From Fennellomyces sp. T-0311 (taxonomy: Eukaryota > Mucoromycota > Mucoromycetes > Mucorales > Lichtheimiaceae): 64,000 bases of DNA. Of the stretch, positions 24,716-37,455 are shown piece after piece. The notes below the pieces were generated by a model, which worked only from the letters and a program-made list of their open reading frames with translations, was not told the DNA's origin and ran no database searches. The position numbers and the translations under genes were made by a program. Each line of letters starts with the position of its first letter. Position 1 is the first letter of the stretch. The stretch lies in contig JALLLT010000001.1 in the NCBI GenBank assembly GCA_025266875.1, positions 620,001-684,000 on the forward strand. The letters run 5' to 3'.

Positions 24716-26747
24716 TGGAAAAGAAGAAAATAAAAGGTGAAAGAAGAAAGAAAAAACAGAATGGTGAAAAGCGGGGGGTGAGGTTGTTTATATAGAAAGC
24801 CGACGGTGAGTATGCACGTCAGCTTATTGCCCCACACAGACACACCCTGTTTTCTAAAAAAAATCGCCAAAAAAAGGGTCAAATATCTTTTATGAAATGG
24901 GCAGATCCTATCCGGTTTTTTGTGCGTATCTTTCAAAAGGGATGGACCGTGCTTAGTGTGATCAGAAAGTAAGTTGTGTATTTTGTCGATCTCGCAAAAC
25001 AGTAAATGAACTGGGGGAATTTTGCGTGTGTGTGTGTGTGTGTGCCTCCCCCCTTTTGTGATGCCGGCTCGTTAAGAAAAGGATATTCGATATTGACCGG
25101 ATAACGACAGGCGTGGTTGTCATACGCCCTCTCTAATTTTTTTTTATTTTTGCAGTTACATACTAACCGGACAAAATCGATGCTAGGTTGCACGGCCACA
25201 TCGTTCCGAGTGATACACACACATCAACTACCGTCATCCTTACGTTCCGTTTACGGATTGTCGATCTGACCCCGTGGTCAGTCAGAGCACTGGTCCTAAG
25301 CCTTTTACAGCTTTTCATGTCTGGTCTTTATTTTTTTTGTCAAATGCCTTTTTGATACATGATGCGAAGATTTTTAGGGGAAGAGGATGCCAGACATGTC
25401 ATAACGAAGCACAAGGATTTTTTTATACAAAGATGATGAGAGAAAGAGCCGTAATAACAGTGAAAAGATGAAAGCATGGAGGGTACTTTTGATTGCGTAT
25501 GTACAGAGCGAAAGAGAGCGAGCGAAAAGAAAAGAATGAGAAGAGCAAAAGTAGAATGAGAGTGCAGCTTAATGTAGTAGTGCCAAGCAACGAAGTTGAA
25601 AAGAGAAGAGAATATAAGTGGAAACATGAGTTGAGATTAACCCCCGAGAAAGAGAGCGAGAAGAGCGAGCAAAGCAATGGTGCGAGAGCGAGCGATTAGT
25701 CGATGCCGATGTATGTTGTTAGTCGATATTAATAGGGTTCACTTGAGTAAAGGGCAGCAGGGTCGTTTGTGTCCGTATTTGCCACACCAAGAGCTACACC
25801 CAGATTATTATTAACCACTATCACATAAAAAGACGACGCGTTTTGTTCGCATACCATTGGCCGCCGCTCAGATTTAAAGGTTTAATCGTATCCATGGCGA
25901 AAAGATAAGGTATTGCTTGAGAACAAAGTAAAGAAAGCGAAGAAAAAAGGAATGGCCAAACGTCTCTTTTATATAGATAAAAAGAATCATTGTAATACAA
26001 AATGTCACAATAAAGTTCGAACGCCCATCTGCCAACAACGTGCTAGATTCCGGGCAACGTCCCGGCGAACTGGGACTAAAATAAAATAAAAAAAAACTGC
26101 TATTCAAGGTTGCAGCGTGTAAAAAAAAAGAATCGATTGCTGATGCTGCTAATCTCACCCGTTGTCGGGTCATGGGTTTCCGGTAGGGCCGCTAATTTTT
26201 TTGACAGCCCCCCAAATACAAGGATTGCCATAAGCGGTGTAACGGCCTTATATTTTTGGTTTCACTTTGTTTAAAAACAAACCCAACAACAAAACAAGAG
26301 AGGAGGATACTCGATTCTCGAGCGAAAAAAAAAGTAGACGAAGATCGATGCGGGTGCTACGCACCTTGCTCCCCGGGCTCCGTTCGGCTGTCGTATGTGG
26401 GGGGAATGGGGGGTCCAACAAGCCAAGCTTCCGCTCCACGCGTTGTGCTACACACATTGTCTAAAAGGTTGCTATGGGCACGAATAAACTGGTCTTCCAG
26501 AACAAAAAACAAACAAGAAAGCAAATGGGCGCCGTCAAAACAACCCGGGTCCGTGCTCCGTGAAAATGCCAAAGCGGTTTGCGTTTATTGTTTACTTTGT
26601 TTGCATGCGGTTGGTGTCAGAGAGAGCAAGAGGAGGGGGTGAAATATAAGGAGATTGTTTTTGGGGTGCGAAACAAAGGTCGGGAACATGAAGGAAAAAA
26701 GAAAAAAAAACACAACTATATGTATATTCTAAAACAAAAAAGTATAA
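24716..26747. other. Promoter-side spacer, purine/pyrimidine-biased
   Basis: About 2 kb upstream of the WWE-like gene and downstream of the CASD1-like gene. It has long purine- or pyrimidine-biased tracts (for example 25490-25690) that keep frames open by composition, and a GT repeat at 25026-25044. No gene is supported; the 128-codon frame at 26256-26642 has no family resemblance. Confidence 0.5.
25026..25044. repeat. (GT)n microsatellite
   Basis: Nine to ten GT dinucleotides in non-coding DNA upstream of the WWE-like gene. Confidence 0.85.
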
Positions 26748-29407
26748 TTAACAGAAATGGTTGATGAGTCCCATAAACGCAAGGAACACGATTGTTTTGA
26801 GCCGCAGGTCCCCACAGATACGACCAATCCATCTACGCCATCGCGACTGTTTTGGCGGCGAGGTACCCCAGGCTTCCTCGTCGTTGTCGTCATGGTGACC
26901 GATTAATGACGTTTGTTCAGGTTTGCCATCGTCCTGGTTACTCGATGAGGTGGGCAAAAGTGGCACGTCCTGTTCGTCGTTAGGCTGGGGTTGCTGCGGT
27001 AAACGCACAGGCGCAGCAGAAGCATTATTGTCGTTCTTTGAAGTTGTGCAGATCCATTTGGTGATATCGCCCGTGGTGCGGTTAACATAGTAGCACACAA
27101 ACAGGAACAAGCAGCTGGACACAACCAAATTGAACCACCAACCGAATCCTTGTGCCCACGATGGATCTGTCAAAACAATCAACAGACCCTTGGTGTCTGC
27201 AGCCAGCCACATATGGAACTGGCCAATGAAAGTCTCGAGCGAGCACTTGCCGATGAACTCGTAGAAACGTGATGTCGTGTTGCGGAGTCGGACCGTTGCA
27301 TTGCGCAGAGCGACAAACGCGAGGATAGGGATCCACGAGATATAGGGATGGTATGCCGTGTACGCTTTCTTGTTGGGTTGCGACAGCTCAAAGTGGAAGT
27401 ACCAGACGAGTGCTAAAGCCGAGATGATAAATAGGACAATCTTCAAGATCGGCCATAATCGGTGCTCATGCATCTTGTGTTCTGTGAACTTGATCGTTGC
27501 CAGGGCAAACAGCATGCCGCCGTATACGATCCAAGCATCCAGTGCCAGGCGGAAGCGCCACTCCGCAGCATCCCAGTGAATGTTGAACAAGAATTCCAGA
27601 ATGTCAAAGGTGCCTTCCAAAACGCCAGGAACGTGGATAAACAAACCGGTAAGGACGGCCATGATAGCCATTTTGATCAGCACGAACCACACAATCTTGT
27701 TGGCCCCGTGACCAATGTACATCGTCACCCAGATCACGCCAAACCAGAAAGTCACGAGGGGCGTAAAGTAATAGCTAAGGTAATCGGTGTTCATGACGTA
27801 CATCAGCACAAACGTCAGCAAGTTGAGGCGCACCATGACGTTCAGGACACGCACAATGCCAAAGTCGCCCTTCTTGTAGAAGAAGAAGAAATGACCGTAG
27901 CCGGTCTGGAAGAGGTAAGCGGCAACGAGCACGCGCATTGCATTGTAGATACCAGCTGTCTGCGAGGCGCCGAGGAAATGGTATACGAGGATGATAATCT
28001 GCATCCAGCCCTTCCACTCGTCCGTCTGGGCGCGGTTCAGGAAGCCCTGATCGCCCTCCTTCTTGGATCTCAGCGATACCAGGCCACCGACCAGCGTGGC
28101 GATCATCAGCCAGGTGAAATGCTCGGCATTAAACGACTTGAGGGCCTTGCCAAACAGATGTGTGCGGTCGCAGAAGTACATGTAGACCACACCCAAGCCG
28201 AATACAAACAAGGACGCAAGAACCGGAGTTTCGGATGGGTAGAATCGCCGCATGAATTTCAGATGTGATCCTACGCAGATGAGAGCATTAGCGTCTTCAT
28301 TTTCACCACCCGAAGAATCACACGCAGGGACTTACCCGAGCTAAGCACGTAAAAGCCGATGGGCACCCAGAACAGGAAGAACAGGAGGATCGTGTTTTGG
28401 TACCAGGCGGGTGTGGGATAGTGGGTGCAGCAGGTGTTTTCGATCGGGAAGTGCTTGGACAATAGGTCGTTGCATCGGTAGTTCAGGGCCAGGGAGGCCT
28501 GGACCGCCGTAACACCGGGGAGATAATGGAGGCCGTCTTCGGTAATACCGACAGTGCTGGCTGCAATGGAGTTCCACGCAAAGGGAATCACAAAGGGCGT
28601 CTTGGGCTTGAGTGTGGGCTCCTTGGCCTTGAGATAGTTGTTCATGGTCGTAATCTTGTCCATCGTCATGGTGGCACGACGGACATCATTGAGTAGATCG
28701 AACTGGGGAATTTCAACAGGGGATAGCATTACAGCATCGGCCACTCGGTCAGATTGCTCCACTGCATTCATTACTCGATCGGCAACCTTTCTCCATTCAT
28801 CAAAGTAGTGTTCCTTGAGATGGCGCATGTACCATACACCGCTGCCAATCACCAGTAAACTGGGTCGGTTGGTTGGGTCGGTAGCGTTGAGCAGCTCCCA
28901 TGTGCGAGTAGAGTTGATATATGGGTCCCACCAGAACTCGTATTCCATGTCGAGTTCTTTGGAATGGTATTTGCGGTCCACATGAAGACTACCCTTGGTG
29001 TCGATGCCCTGGACGAACTTGGTCATCGAGTAGAACTGTTCGCGCATGATCGAATCGCCGATATACAGTACCCGTGAGTGGTTGAGGCAGTTGGAGATCT
29101 GCTGTGGTGCATAGTTATGTGACATACAGCCAGAAGGCTGCCATTTGGTATAATTTGGTTCAAGCCACCAGCCATCATTTAACATGCCATGGCATCGAGT
29201 GCGATCTCGAGGTTCTATATCAAGATATTAGCAACGAGAATATCCAATGCCCTAGTTGTATTGAGCGGGTAATAGGGGTGGAAAGCAGAGAAAATATTTA
29301 CCGAGGACATAACGACCCACAGCCGAAAAGAGAACAAGAGAAAGCGTGAAGCCGGTAATAAGCTGTATTACCTTGGAACGAGTGGAAGTTGTGGCGGCTG
29401 CGCCCAT
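26748..29407 (-). CDS. Cas1p/CASD1-family polysaccharide or sialic-acid O-acetyltransferase
   Basis: Golgi multi-pass acetyltransferase. Three exons give about 835 residues. Residues 12-35 form an N-terminal signal anchor (LITGFTLSLVLFSAVGRYVL). The lumenal part is an SGNH/GDSL-like fold: YIGDSIMREQ with the nucleophile Ser near 90, VIGSGVWYMRH as the Gly block, and the Asp-His pair in EDGLHYLPG (Asp near 262, His near 265). After a membrane segment (NTILLFFLFWVPIGFYVL) comes the Cas1p 10-TM acyltransferase domain with WKGWMQIIILVYHFLGAS, FLFQTGYGHF-like and KCSLETFIGQFHMWLAADTKG motifs. The tail is acidic and disordered, then ends with a last hydrophobic helix. Known members are Cryptococcus CAS1 (capsule O-acetylation) and animal CASD1 (sialic acid 9-O-acetylation). 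The substrate in this organism is unknown. The intron at 28254-28270 and beyond splits the two large frames; the junction SSG|SHLKF keeps frame. Confidence 0.9.
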
Positions 29408-30044
29408 TGCGAATGTGCAATGAAGTGAGCAAATGAGATGAAGTGGAAAACGGTAGGATGGATTTGGTTAATTGGGGCCTTGCTATTTTTCTCTCTCCGT
29501 TCCTGTGCTTGTCCTATTTGGTAGATCGAATGGACGACATCTCTTAATGGTCTCGTGTCGATCACTTTTTTTTTTCCTTTTTCTCTCACTTTTTATCCAC
29601 GCACTCTTTTCCCGAGACGATTGGGGGCCAACGTGAACTATGATTTTATGTTGCCATGGCGATCTTTTTTTAGCCGTTGCTACGGTGGTTCATCTAATGC
29701 TGCAGTTATTTACATTTGTGCCTAACAGCTTTTGGCAGGTCGTGCTGCCGTTGAAATTAGACAATGTATGACGAAAAGAGATCGCTCGTGTTACTTTAAT
29801 CCGCAAGAATAACTCCGCAGGAAGGTTCTTTTACACGGAGTCAAATCAATTTTTTTTTTAAATCTTGCCTATAAATTACCAGGGATACGCTAGTGGCGTA
29901 AAAAAGGATACAGAAAATAAAGGAGAAAGGGGGAAGAGCCTAAACAGGGGGGACCATTCAGTAGGAAGTAAGTGGTCATGTAACTGAAAAGAGATGGTAA
30001 TTAACTGAAATATCGCCCCTTCTATTCCTTAGTAGGCCAAGCGT
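29408..30044. promoter_or_regulatory. Spacer upstream of the CASD1-like gene / 3' of SEC10
   Basis: About 640 bp holding the promoter of the O-acetyltransferase, with pyrimidine-rich stretches on its coding strand, and the 3' end of SEC10. I see no further gene. Confidence 0.45.
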
Positions 30045-33000
30045 TTATGAGCTCTTAAAGGCAGCAATATATTCCTGGTTCAAAAAGTCCTTGTTGTAGT
30101 TCTTGCGCATTTCCTTCAGCACCGTGTTGTCATTAACGAATAATGATCTGCGTTGAGATTTACTGTCTGCAGGTGTTGCATTAGCAGCATTCTCATCCAC
30201 AACGCCCAGGATGCGGTCCAGTTTGGCGCTCTTGAAATCGACTCGCTTCTCCAGGTACGGATAAAGCATGCTGGGATCCAGTCGGGCTAGATATCCTTCG
30301 GAAAGAATCGAGCGGAGAATCTCGGGCTTGACCAAAAAGATATTGCCAAGTTGTCGAAGCATCTCAAACAGATCATTGAGGGCGGGTATCTTGAACATCT
30401 GTATGACTTCCTCGTATTTGGAGATATCTCTTTTTTTTTTACCAATTAAGAATAAGTTTACATCTGTTTACTTTACCCGCTGTTCGGTACGACTTACTTG
30501 GACACCAATAGGCCACCCGTTGGTGTGACATAGAATTTCTTGAAATGATCGAGCAACATCCTACCATACCGATGAGTATAAACGAAAAGGACAGCTACGG
30601 GATCGAGAATATTCTTACAGATGGAGCTTTTGCCCAATGTTAAACAGGAATGTCTCGAGGTTTTTGCCCTGCAATGATTTGCATGCGGCGCGATATATCC
30701 GCGTAACGAAATCGACAATCTGAACACAAGGCTATGGGGCAAAAAAAAGACTTTCGTCAGTGGATGGAACGTGGTAAAAAAAAGGATAAGCGCCTAACCT
30801 GTGTTCCCATGCTCATCATTATCACATCCTCGTCTCTGGGTCGGAAATCGTTACGCTTTTGCAGCAAGAGCAGCTCCTTTAACCATGCTGTGATACTGGT
30901 CAGCTCCTTGCGTAGCACATCGTTTGCCTTATTCTCGAGTGCGGACATGAACTTGTTTTTGCTGGTCAAAATGTTTCGGTGGACAGACGGCGCACCTACC
31001 ACCAATGGCAACTAGCAGGATGGAAAAAATATTTGTAAGGAAGTCATGAGCTTTTCCGCAGTCTTTTTCCAGAAACTTACGACTGCAGTCTGGAAGTGCT
31101 TTTGCATGAGCTGGATAACCTTTGTGGTTGTGGCCACCACGGGGAAGCACGACGTATCTGGTTCCGCTTTGCTTCCGAGTTCCTCGATAATACTAAAAAA
31201 GATTTACCATCGATATGCATTTTAGCATAGGCGCGCACAAATGGTGGCACAACTTAAACGTACTCATCAAGTGCAATATCGAGGTATTTGGTGCCAATAA
31301 AATCGAGTAACACACTGTATAAAAAGCGGATGGAGGTCGGTCTAGATAAGGATTAGCTCGTCTGTTCCGAATTTGCACAACAGTATAAAAAAACCTTACA
31401 GATCCTGAGCATCTGAGAGCTCCATACAACGCACGATTGCTTCCGTGTGAATATTAAGCATCCGCATGATAGCATCGCGTGAAAGTAGTTTGAACCCGTC
31501 GTCATCGACAGTGACCAGATTACCGCTGTCGCTTGCGCCCACAACGCCCCCATTGCCGCTTCGACTTCCATTTTCGGCAGATATCGCGCCGCCTCCATCG
31601 TAACCGCGCTCGAACGGATTGGTCGAACTTGGCGATGCAGGTTGGTCGGTCGGTAATGATCCAGGATACAGCATGGCACCAGAGGTAGATGCAGAAATCT
31701 GGTTTAGTGTGCGCGTCAACACGGACTGGTTCCGCGCCGAGTTCTTCTTGCGCTCTTGCTATTTTCGTGTGTTATGTGTCATGGGACAGTTTATTTACAG
31801 CCCGCGCGCACAACCCCTCCCCCGACTTACCATGTAATTCAAGAACTCCGCGATAATACGACCGAAGAGCTCGTTCAGCGCCAATTTCTCACGTTCCAAA
31901 TAGCGGTCTGCCTCGGTGTAAGGCACAAATAAGTCATTCATACAGCGATCCAGCGCTTCCTCGGGTGACGCCGATGTAAGAAGCCCGGTTGCGTCGGCGG
32001 CGTCCGTTAACTTGGCCTCCTTGTCGCAATAGAACTTGAGATTGTCGACCAGTCGCTTGGTCTCGGCATGCGTTGATGCTAATGTCCGTAAATAGGCCAG
32101 GTGAGAATATCGCTGCGCTCGTGACAGTAGCAACTCGACATGGTTTTGAATCTATAACCAGTAATCAATGTACATGTATTCAATGAGGCCGCATGCCTGA
32201 GCTGCCTTACAGATTGAGCAAAGACGCGCTGGAGGAATACTTGCATGACGGTGGCAGGCTGTGGGAACACAGCTGATATGATATTGGCCTCCTTGCGTAC
32301 GGTAATCCGGATATCATCATATAGTTTGACCAAACTAGTATCTACTTCGGGAGGTGGGATATTCGGGTTTGACAGATCGAGGTTACTATGTCAGATAATG
32401 TGGATTGGCGTCAGGTTTGTCACATGTTGCGCTATCCTTAACTTAAACATACTCTTCGGATCTCCTTAATTCTTCCATTTCCTCGATCTTTTTGTTCGAA
32501 ATAAAGAATTCGTGCTGGTTCACGTACATCTGGACACAAGACGCACCGCCATTGAACTCAAACAAAACTTTTGCTCGGTGCTATCAAATAAGTCAACCCG
32601 TGCGCTCTGTCGACTAAGCCTAAAACATACCGCCATGACACGCGGATCGCCTTCTTTGTATGCTCGGTCGAAATCCTCGAGCATTTCCTTTTCGAAACTT
32701 TCACAAAACTGTTCAATGCCTATGCGTGCCTACGTATTGAAACATGTCAGGAATAAATAGACTAGCCGTTGTTAACTGTTACTTTAACGTGTGTATCGAC
32801 TTCCTTGGCAACCGCATTCAAACGTCGACAAATGATCGCGCCCTAGCCTTTTGGTATCAGTCAAATGCCTTCCTATCTCACGGATATGCCAATACCTTGA
32901 GTTGACCTTCGTCGCCTCCTTCACAGAGCAAGCTCAAACGTTCCGAGTTGCCTTCCTGGAACTCCATAAAGTATTCGATAATGTCACGGCTTTCGGATGC

Positions 33001-33640
33001 TCTGGATCGCTGTTTGTCTATTGTCTCGAGTTGCTCACCAATTCGGATTGCTGTGTTTCCGACTTCGCCAATGCGGCTTTCCAAACTGTCATACGAGCGA
33101 TACACATCCTATCAGTTGCGTGTGTGGTGGTTAATCCCGGTTTCCCTTCCAATTAGGTCGCATACCTCGAACGCGCTCTGCATGTCTGCAATATCCTTTT
33201 TATATTGGTGCTCTACAATTTGCGTCGAGTTTTCCAACTCGTCACACTGCTCTTGAACTCGAGTTCGCAGTTGTACTAGCTCATCGAGCACGTTTTCAAA
33301 AGTTCTGATGAATGGCTTTGGGTCGAATGCAGCTGATTATGCAAAACACGAATGAGTTTTCTCTTCCAATGCGCTTGTATTCGTGGTCGAACCTGCGCCG
33401 CTGTATTCATTCATTCGCTCGACCAAGTCAGCCGATATTTTCTCCATAAAGTCATCGGTCGATACATTGCCCTATTAAAGTCCCAGCCAGTACCCATTAA
33501 GCAAAACTATTCTGTGATAACCCCCAAAGAAGATAACAATGAGTATATTTTACCTTGAATGTGTCAATCGTAAGGAGCTTCTTGACATCGGAAGGGAGAT
33601 CAAACAATCGTGGTGCTCTTGCCCGTGATGGAGCGGACAT
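30045..33640 (-). CDS. SEC10: Exocyst complex component Sec10
   Basis: Subunit of the octameric exocyst that tethers secretory vesicles at the plasma membrane. More than a dozen short exons can be traced on the minus strand. The N-terminus MSAPSRARAPRLFDLPSDVK leads into coiled-coil segments (AFDPKPFIRTFENVLDELVQLR, VYRSYDSLESRIGEVGNTA, then RLSLLCEGGDEGQLKGAII). Family hallmarks follow: FEKEMLEDFDRAYKEGD, then FNGGASCVQMYVNQHEFFIS, close to the Sec10 'F.G...C.Q.Y..QH.FF' block. The C-terminal helices include LNDLFEMLRQLGNIFLVKPEIL, ILSEGYLARLDPSMLYPYLE and the tail with KFKSAKLDRI-like basic helix. A Ser/Gly/Asn-rich loop sits at about 31500-31700. The start at 33640 lies just after a short T-rich leader. 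A CACGTG palindrome is found about 250 bp upstream. Confidence 0.9.
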
Positions 33641-34944
33641 GTTTCGATATGCAAAGGGCAAGCAGTGCACTTCGGAGTTGACTTCTTAGTTCATGAACAA
33701 CTGAGCACGTTCTTTGACCTCTTTCCAAAAGTTCTTTTAAGGTCCCAAATACTTTGTTCATTCATCCTCACAATGCATCTGATTATGTCCCTATAATCGG
33801 GACATATATATCTCTCATTAATAGACGAGAGAACTTTGCAGCAAATCCTAATGCAAATGACGGATTATGTTGTTGCCATGACTACCAGTAACACCACGTG
33901 GTGGTTACTTAGGAACTGTCAAACATATTTCACGAGACAGCATTGCGTTCGGATTTTACAACAAAAATGGGTACAGAGATTTGCTGGAGAAGGTTAATAT
34001 TACATAGGCCTCCTCAAGGGGTACTAGAACGATACGCTCGCCTCGGGGGGAATTAAGCATGTCTTCAACTGTTGACAGGGCTCTTCATATCCCTTAGTCA
34101 AAATGGTATTGCCTTTTGATAGAAAGTTAATGAAAGGGTTCTCCATGAGATGATTAATTTCATATGCCTATTTCCACACAACACGTGTTATATTTACAAG
34201 CTAACCATACCCTTGCGACTCTCCATCAACGCTTGATCATGGTTACCGTCCCGATCTGCATTATTTACAAAGCTTATTCATTGTCAGTATATGTCTTGGT
34301 AGGACAGATTTTTCGTCGGCGTTATAGCTTCATAAATCTACTGTTATAATACACATTAAGCCACATTTGTTTTACTCTCGCTCAACGGCAACTTCGCTTC
34401 AATGGTCGTTTCTTTATTTGCTTTGGGTAATTGCTGAAAATTTGTTTAATTCCTTACTTAAAACTGCCAGTAAGAGTACTTGTTTGCGCCACGTAGTCTA
34501 GACTCTACGATGCTGTCTAATATACAGGCGGAGCATCCAGCTTCGTGTATACTATATTGATTATAAAGGGAGTGCTGGTCTCAGTCTGCTTGTTGTTACA
34601 AATGGTGGTGCTGGGGAATGAAAACTAAGGAAGTTTTCGAATAACCACAAGTTGCAGTACCTGAGTGGATTTATCCGATACCCCGCCACCGGTGTACGAT
34701 GAAAACCTTACCCAATGAAGTCTTAAAGCTTGAATGGTGGTTTTGGTTCTGACTTTGTCGGGACCCGTGACTTTTCGTTCAACACTGGCTTCGGAGACTA
34801 TCCGTGGTCGTCTTCACACTGTTGGTTTCGGTCTTTAGCATTTTATGTTCAAAGGTTTCACGAGTTGACAGTACTAATTCCCGATCGACATTTTCTTTTA
34901 ATACAATAATGAAAATGATAATATGCTTCTATGCAATGGTCTAT
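33641..34944. other. Spacer SEC10 / rhomboid
   Basis: About 1.3 kb containing the SEC10 promoter and the 3' flank of the rhomboid gene. Contains the 12-bp palindrome CACCACGTGGTG at 33892-33903. No gene is supported. Confidence 0.5.
33892..33903. promoter_or_regulatory. E-box palindrome CACCACGTGGTG
   Basis: Perfect 12-bp palindrome with a CACGTG core, the binding site class of fungal bHLH regulators such as Pho4 or Cbf1. It lies about 250 bp upstream of the SEC10 start. A role is inferred only. Confidence 0.35.
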
Positions 34945-36063
34945 TTACTGGGCACGGATCGCATGTACTTTCTCTACCAATGGCCGCCATAGATACTGCT
35001 GACCGTAATGCATATACCCCAACCCCAAAGTAGCACCGGCCAAATGTGCGTAATGGTCAAATCTTCGCCAGCCCAACATGATACCTGCAAGGTCGAAACC
35101 CATCATCGCCGGGAGAGCGTAGCCCATCTTGATAGGAATAAATGGCAAAAACACAAGCGACACGCTGGAGTTTGGATAGAGGTAGGCTGTTCCGGATAAC
35201 AGACCGTAAATGGCACCACTTGCACCAAGACTTGGCATGATCGGACGGTAACGGCGTGTCGCAAGGCTCAATACATGACTAGCCACGTTGGCACCGATAC
35301 CAGTCGCCAAATACGACGCCACAAATTGCTCCCGGCCCATATGATGGTGGATAACCATGCCAAACGAGTACAGGCCCATCATATTGAGCATCAAATGGAA
35401 TATTTCTTGGTGTGAGAAGCAGCTCGTGATAAGCGTGATAGAGGATTTTCGGCTCGCAGGATTGTGCGTAAACCATTTAGTCATGAAGGGCACCATGCGC
35501 GGGATCTGCCAGCAGCCAAACACGGCTACATTGATACCGATGAGCGTCCACAGCGTTTTCTCGGCTTCGGTCAACGAAGCCAACTTGTCGACGACAATGA
35601 AATAGGCGCGTCGTATATCGCGCGGCACCATCTCCATTTGCTCGAGTCGTTTTCCCACTCTTTCGAGTAATTCTTGTCGTCGTTCACGCATCCATGCCTG
35701 CTTTGCTTGAATGAATTCCCCCATTGTGAGCTCGTCCGGATTGCGCAGCCATGATCGTCGTCGCAATTGTTGCCAGAAAGAGACTTGGTTTCGATCGAAA
35801 ATGACAGCCGCAGTAACAAATGCAGCTGCTGAAGCGGTGAGTCCGAATAGAACAGGACCAGCATACCGACCGGGTGGTTCGAATAGATGCGCGTTACGTT
35901 TAGAGACGGTGGCTGCAACGGGCTCGGGCCGTTTTCGTAACCGTAAACGTGAATATACACGAATCGGTGGTTGTTGGTTCTGTTTTACAGGCCATGACCG
36001 AAAACAACATGCGTCCGATCGTAGTAATGCTGTGGATCGTCGAGTAAACAACGACGGTATCAT
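34945..36063 (-). CDS. PCP1: Mitochondrial inner-membrane rhomboid protease (Pcp1/PARL type)
   Basis: Intramembrane serine protease. In yeast, Pcp1 processes Mgm1 and Ccp1; PARL cleaves PINK1 and PGAM5. A single exon of 372 residues, unusual among the intron-rich neighbours. The N-terminus (MIPSLFTRRSTALLRSDACC, many R and S, few acids) looks like a mitochondrial presequence. A first membrane segment lies near 70-88 (GLTASAAAFVTAAVIF), the extra N-terminal helix of PARL-type rhomboids. The catalytic core: HLMLNMMGL (oxyanion-side His near 223 and Asn near 227), GASGAIYGLLSG with nucleophile Ser near 282, and DHYAHLAGATLG with His near 340. Length and motif order fit the family. Confidence 0.92.
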   Translation of the reverse strand: MIPSLFTRRSTALLRSDACCFRSWPVKQNQQPPIRVYSRLRLRKRPEPVAATVSKRNAHLFEPPGRYAGPVLFGLTASAAAFVTAAVIFDRNQVSFWQQLRRRSWLRNPDELTMGEFIQAKQAWMRERRQELLERVGKRLEQMEMVPRDIRRAYFIVVDKLASLTEAEKTLWTLIGINVAVFGCWQIPRMVPFMTKWFTHNPASRKSSITLITSCFSHQEIFHLMLNMMGLYSFGMVIHHHMGREQFVASYLATGIGANVASHVLSLATRRYRPIMPSLGASGAIYGLLSGTAYLYPNSSVSLVFLPFIPIKMGYALPAMMGFDLAGIMLGWRRFDHYAHLAGATLGLGYMHYGQQYLWRPLVEKVHAIRAQ

Positions 36064-37455
36064 ATGTGAAGTTTAAAACTAAAGGCTGCTTCACAGGAAA
36101 GAAAAAAAAATGGTCTTAGCGGCAGTCGAATTGACGCCATCACCAGTTCATCCGCCACACTACGGCAATTCCCATATAGCAGTAATCACCAGTACGCACC
36201 GAAAGTGCCAAGATAGTTGGCAAGTATGCACTACTGCTTGGATTGAAAAGATGCCATCTGTTCTTTAGACTAATCCCAAGCCCAAAGTAAAAGAAGCATG
36301 ATATAAGTCAAAGATAACAACTTCGTGTCTGCATCGAAAGTGTTATATACTGAAAGCTTATACCTATAACAGCAGATATAATAGTCTTTCACAACTGTGC
36401 TGTATCTGTAGTAAGGCATATAGTAACAAATAATCAAGTAGTAAAATAGACATGATATACAGCGACCAGCTCTAGCGCTATCAAATTCCCGTTCATTGTA
36501 ATAGATCCTATCGCGATACGTACATACGCCTGCTGCAAATTTAGAAGCCATAATTACTAATGGTTGTTAAGAACTACCTTAGCTTCAAGTTCCCATCGCT
36601 CCTCTCCATCACTATAAGTCATCATCTCTTAGTTTCCATAGACATCTTCTTAATAGCGACGTACGTATACGAAACCTAGGTTTCTCTTGGAGGTGGCAGC
36701 TACGGTGACAATTTAAAAATGCACAGTGTATTACAGAGCTTCATGGCATATACCATGTCCCTATGGAAAAAATGTTGGGAATGAAGCGCAATGCGTACCG
36801 CCAGCTTCGAAAGGAGCATAGCGGCACCGTACAAACAAGCACCAAAAGAAATTAGATCATCATACCGCTTCATTAACGCTGGAATGGCTTTGGAAATGCT
36901 CGAGTTACATGAATAACTGTTGACTAGCACTTTTTTTGGTATTTCGTTACATCTACGTGCTGTTTGTGTTAAGGTGCTATAATCTATAATTTTTCTAACA
37001 TGGTGTGAAATGAATACGATTTTTAATACTTATGTATGCATATGTGAAAAAAAAAGATTGGATGCGCTCGGTCCACTGCTATCGAAAAATCCAAACGAAC
37101 GGCGTCGACTGACAGGTACATATCCACTTTTTTGCATGGAAAGCATATCCATACTTACTTGATATTGCGGACCCAATAGACATAATAATTGATATGGGTC
37201 ATATAAGCTATTAGGCTTATTGAGTTGTGGAAAGTCAGTTATCGGATCTTACGCTTTGTGTGATACAACTCCCGAAAACATGCTCCTCGATCGGAAGGCC
37301 TAAATAGGGAAAGTATGTGTAAGGAGTCTTTATGCAATTTCATTTCGGTACGGCGTTTACCACTTTGAAACTTGTCTCCGTGTTCCCACCGATTACAGCA
37401 ACAAAAAGGTTTGTTTATCCTGCGCCTGTTACTTTCTTCCTCTCTTTATTTAACC
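36064..37455. other. Divergent spacer rhomboid / F-box protein
   Basis: About 1.4 kb between two divergent starts, presumably holding both promoters. A 76-codon minus-strand frame at 36700-36930 has no recognised family. I see nothing else to annotate. Confidence 0.45.

Noticed and set aside
26256..26642. 128-codon plus-strand open frame
   Set aside because: Lies in purine-biased DNA where stops are rare; no family resemblance and no splice context.
27462..28268. 268-codon plus-strand open frame
   Set aside because: Exact antisense shadow of the well-supported CASD1-like coding sequence.
36700..36930. 76-codon minus-strand frame with DDLISFGACLYGAAMLL
   Set aside because: A vague resemblance to the end of an Hsp70 ATPase domain, but no flanking conserved motif and no exons around it.
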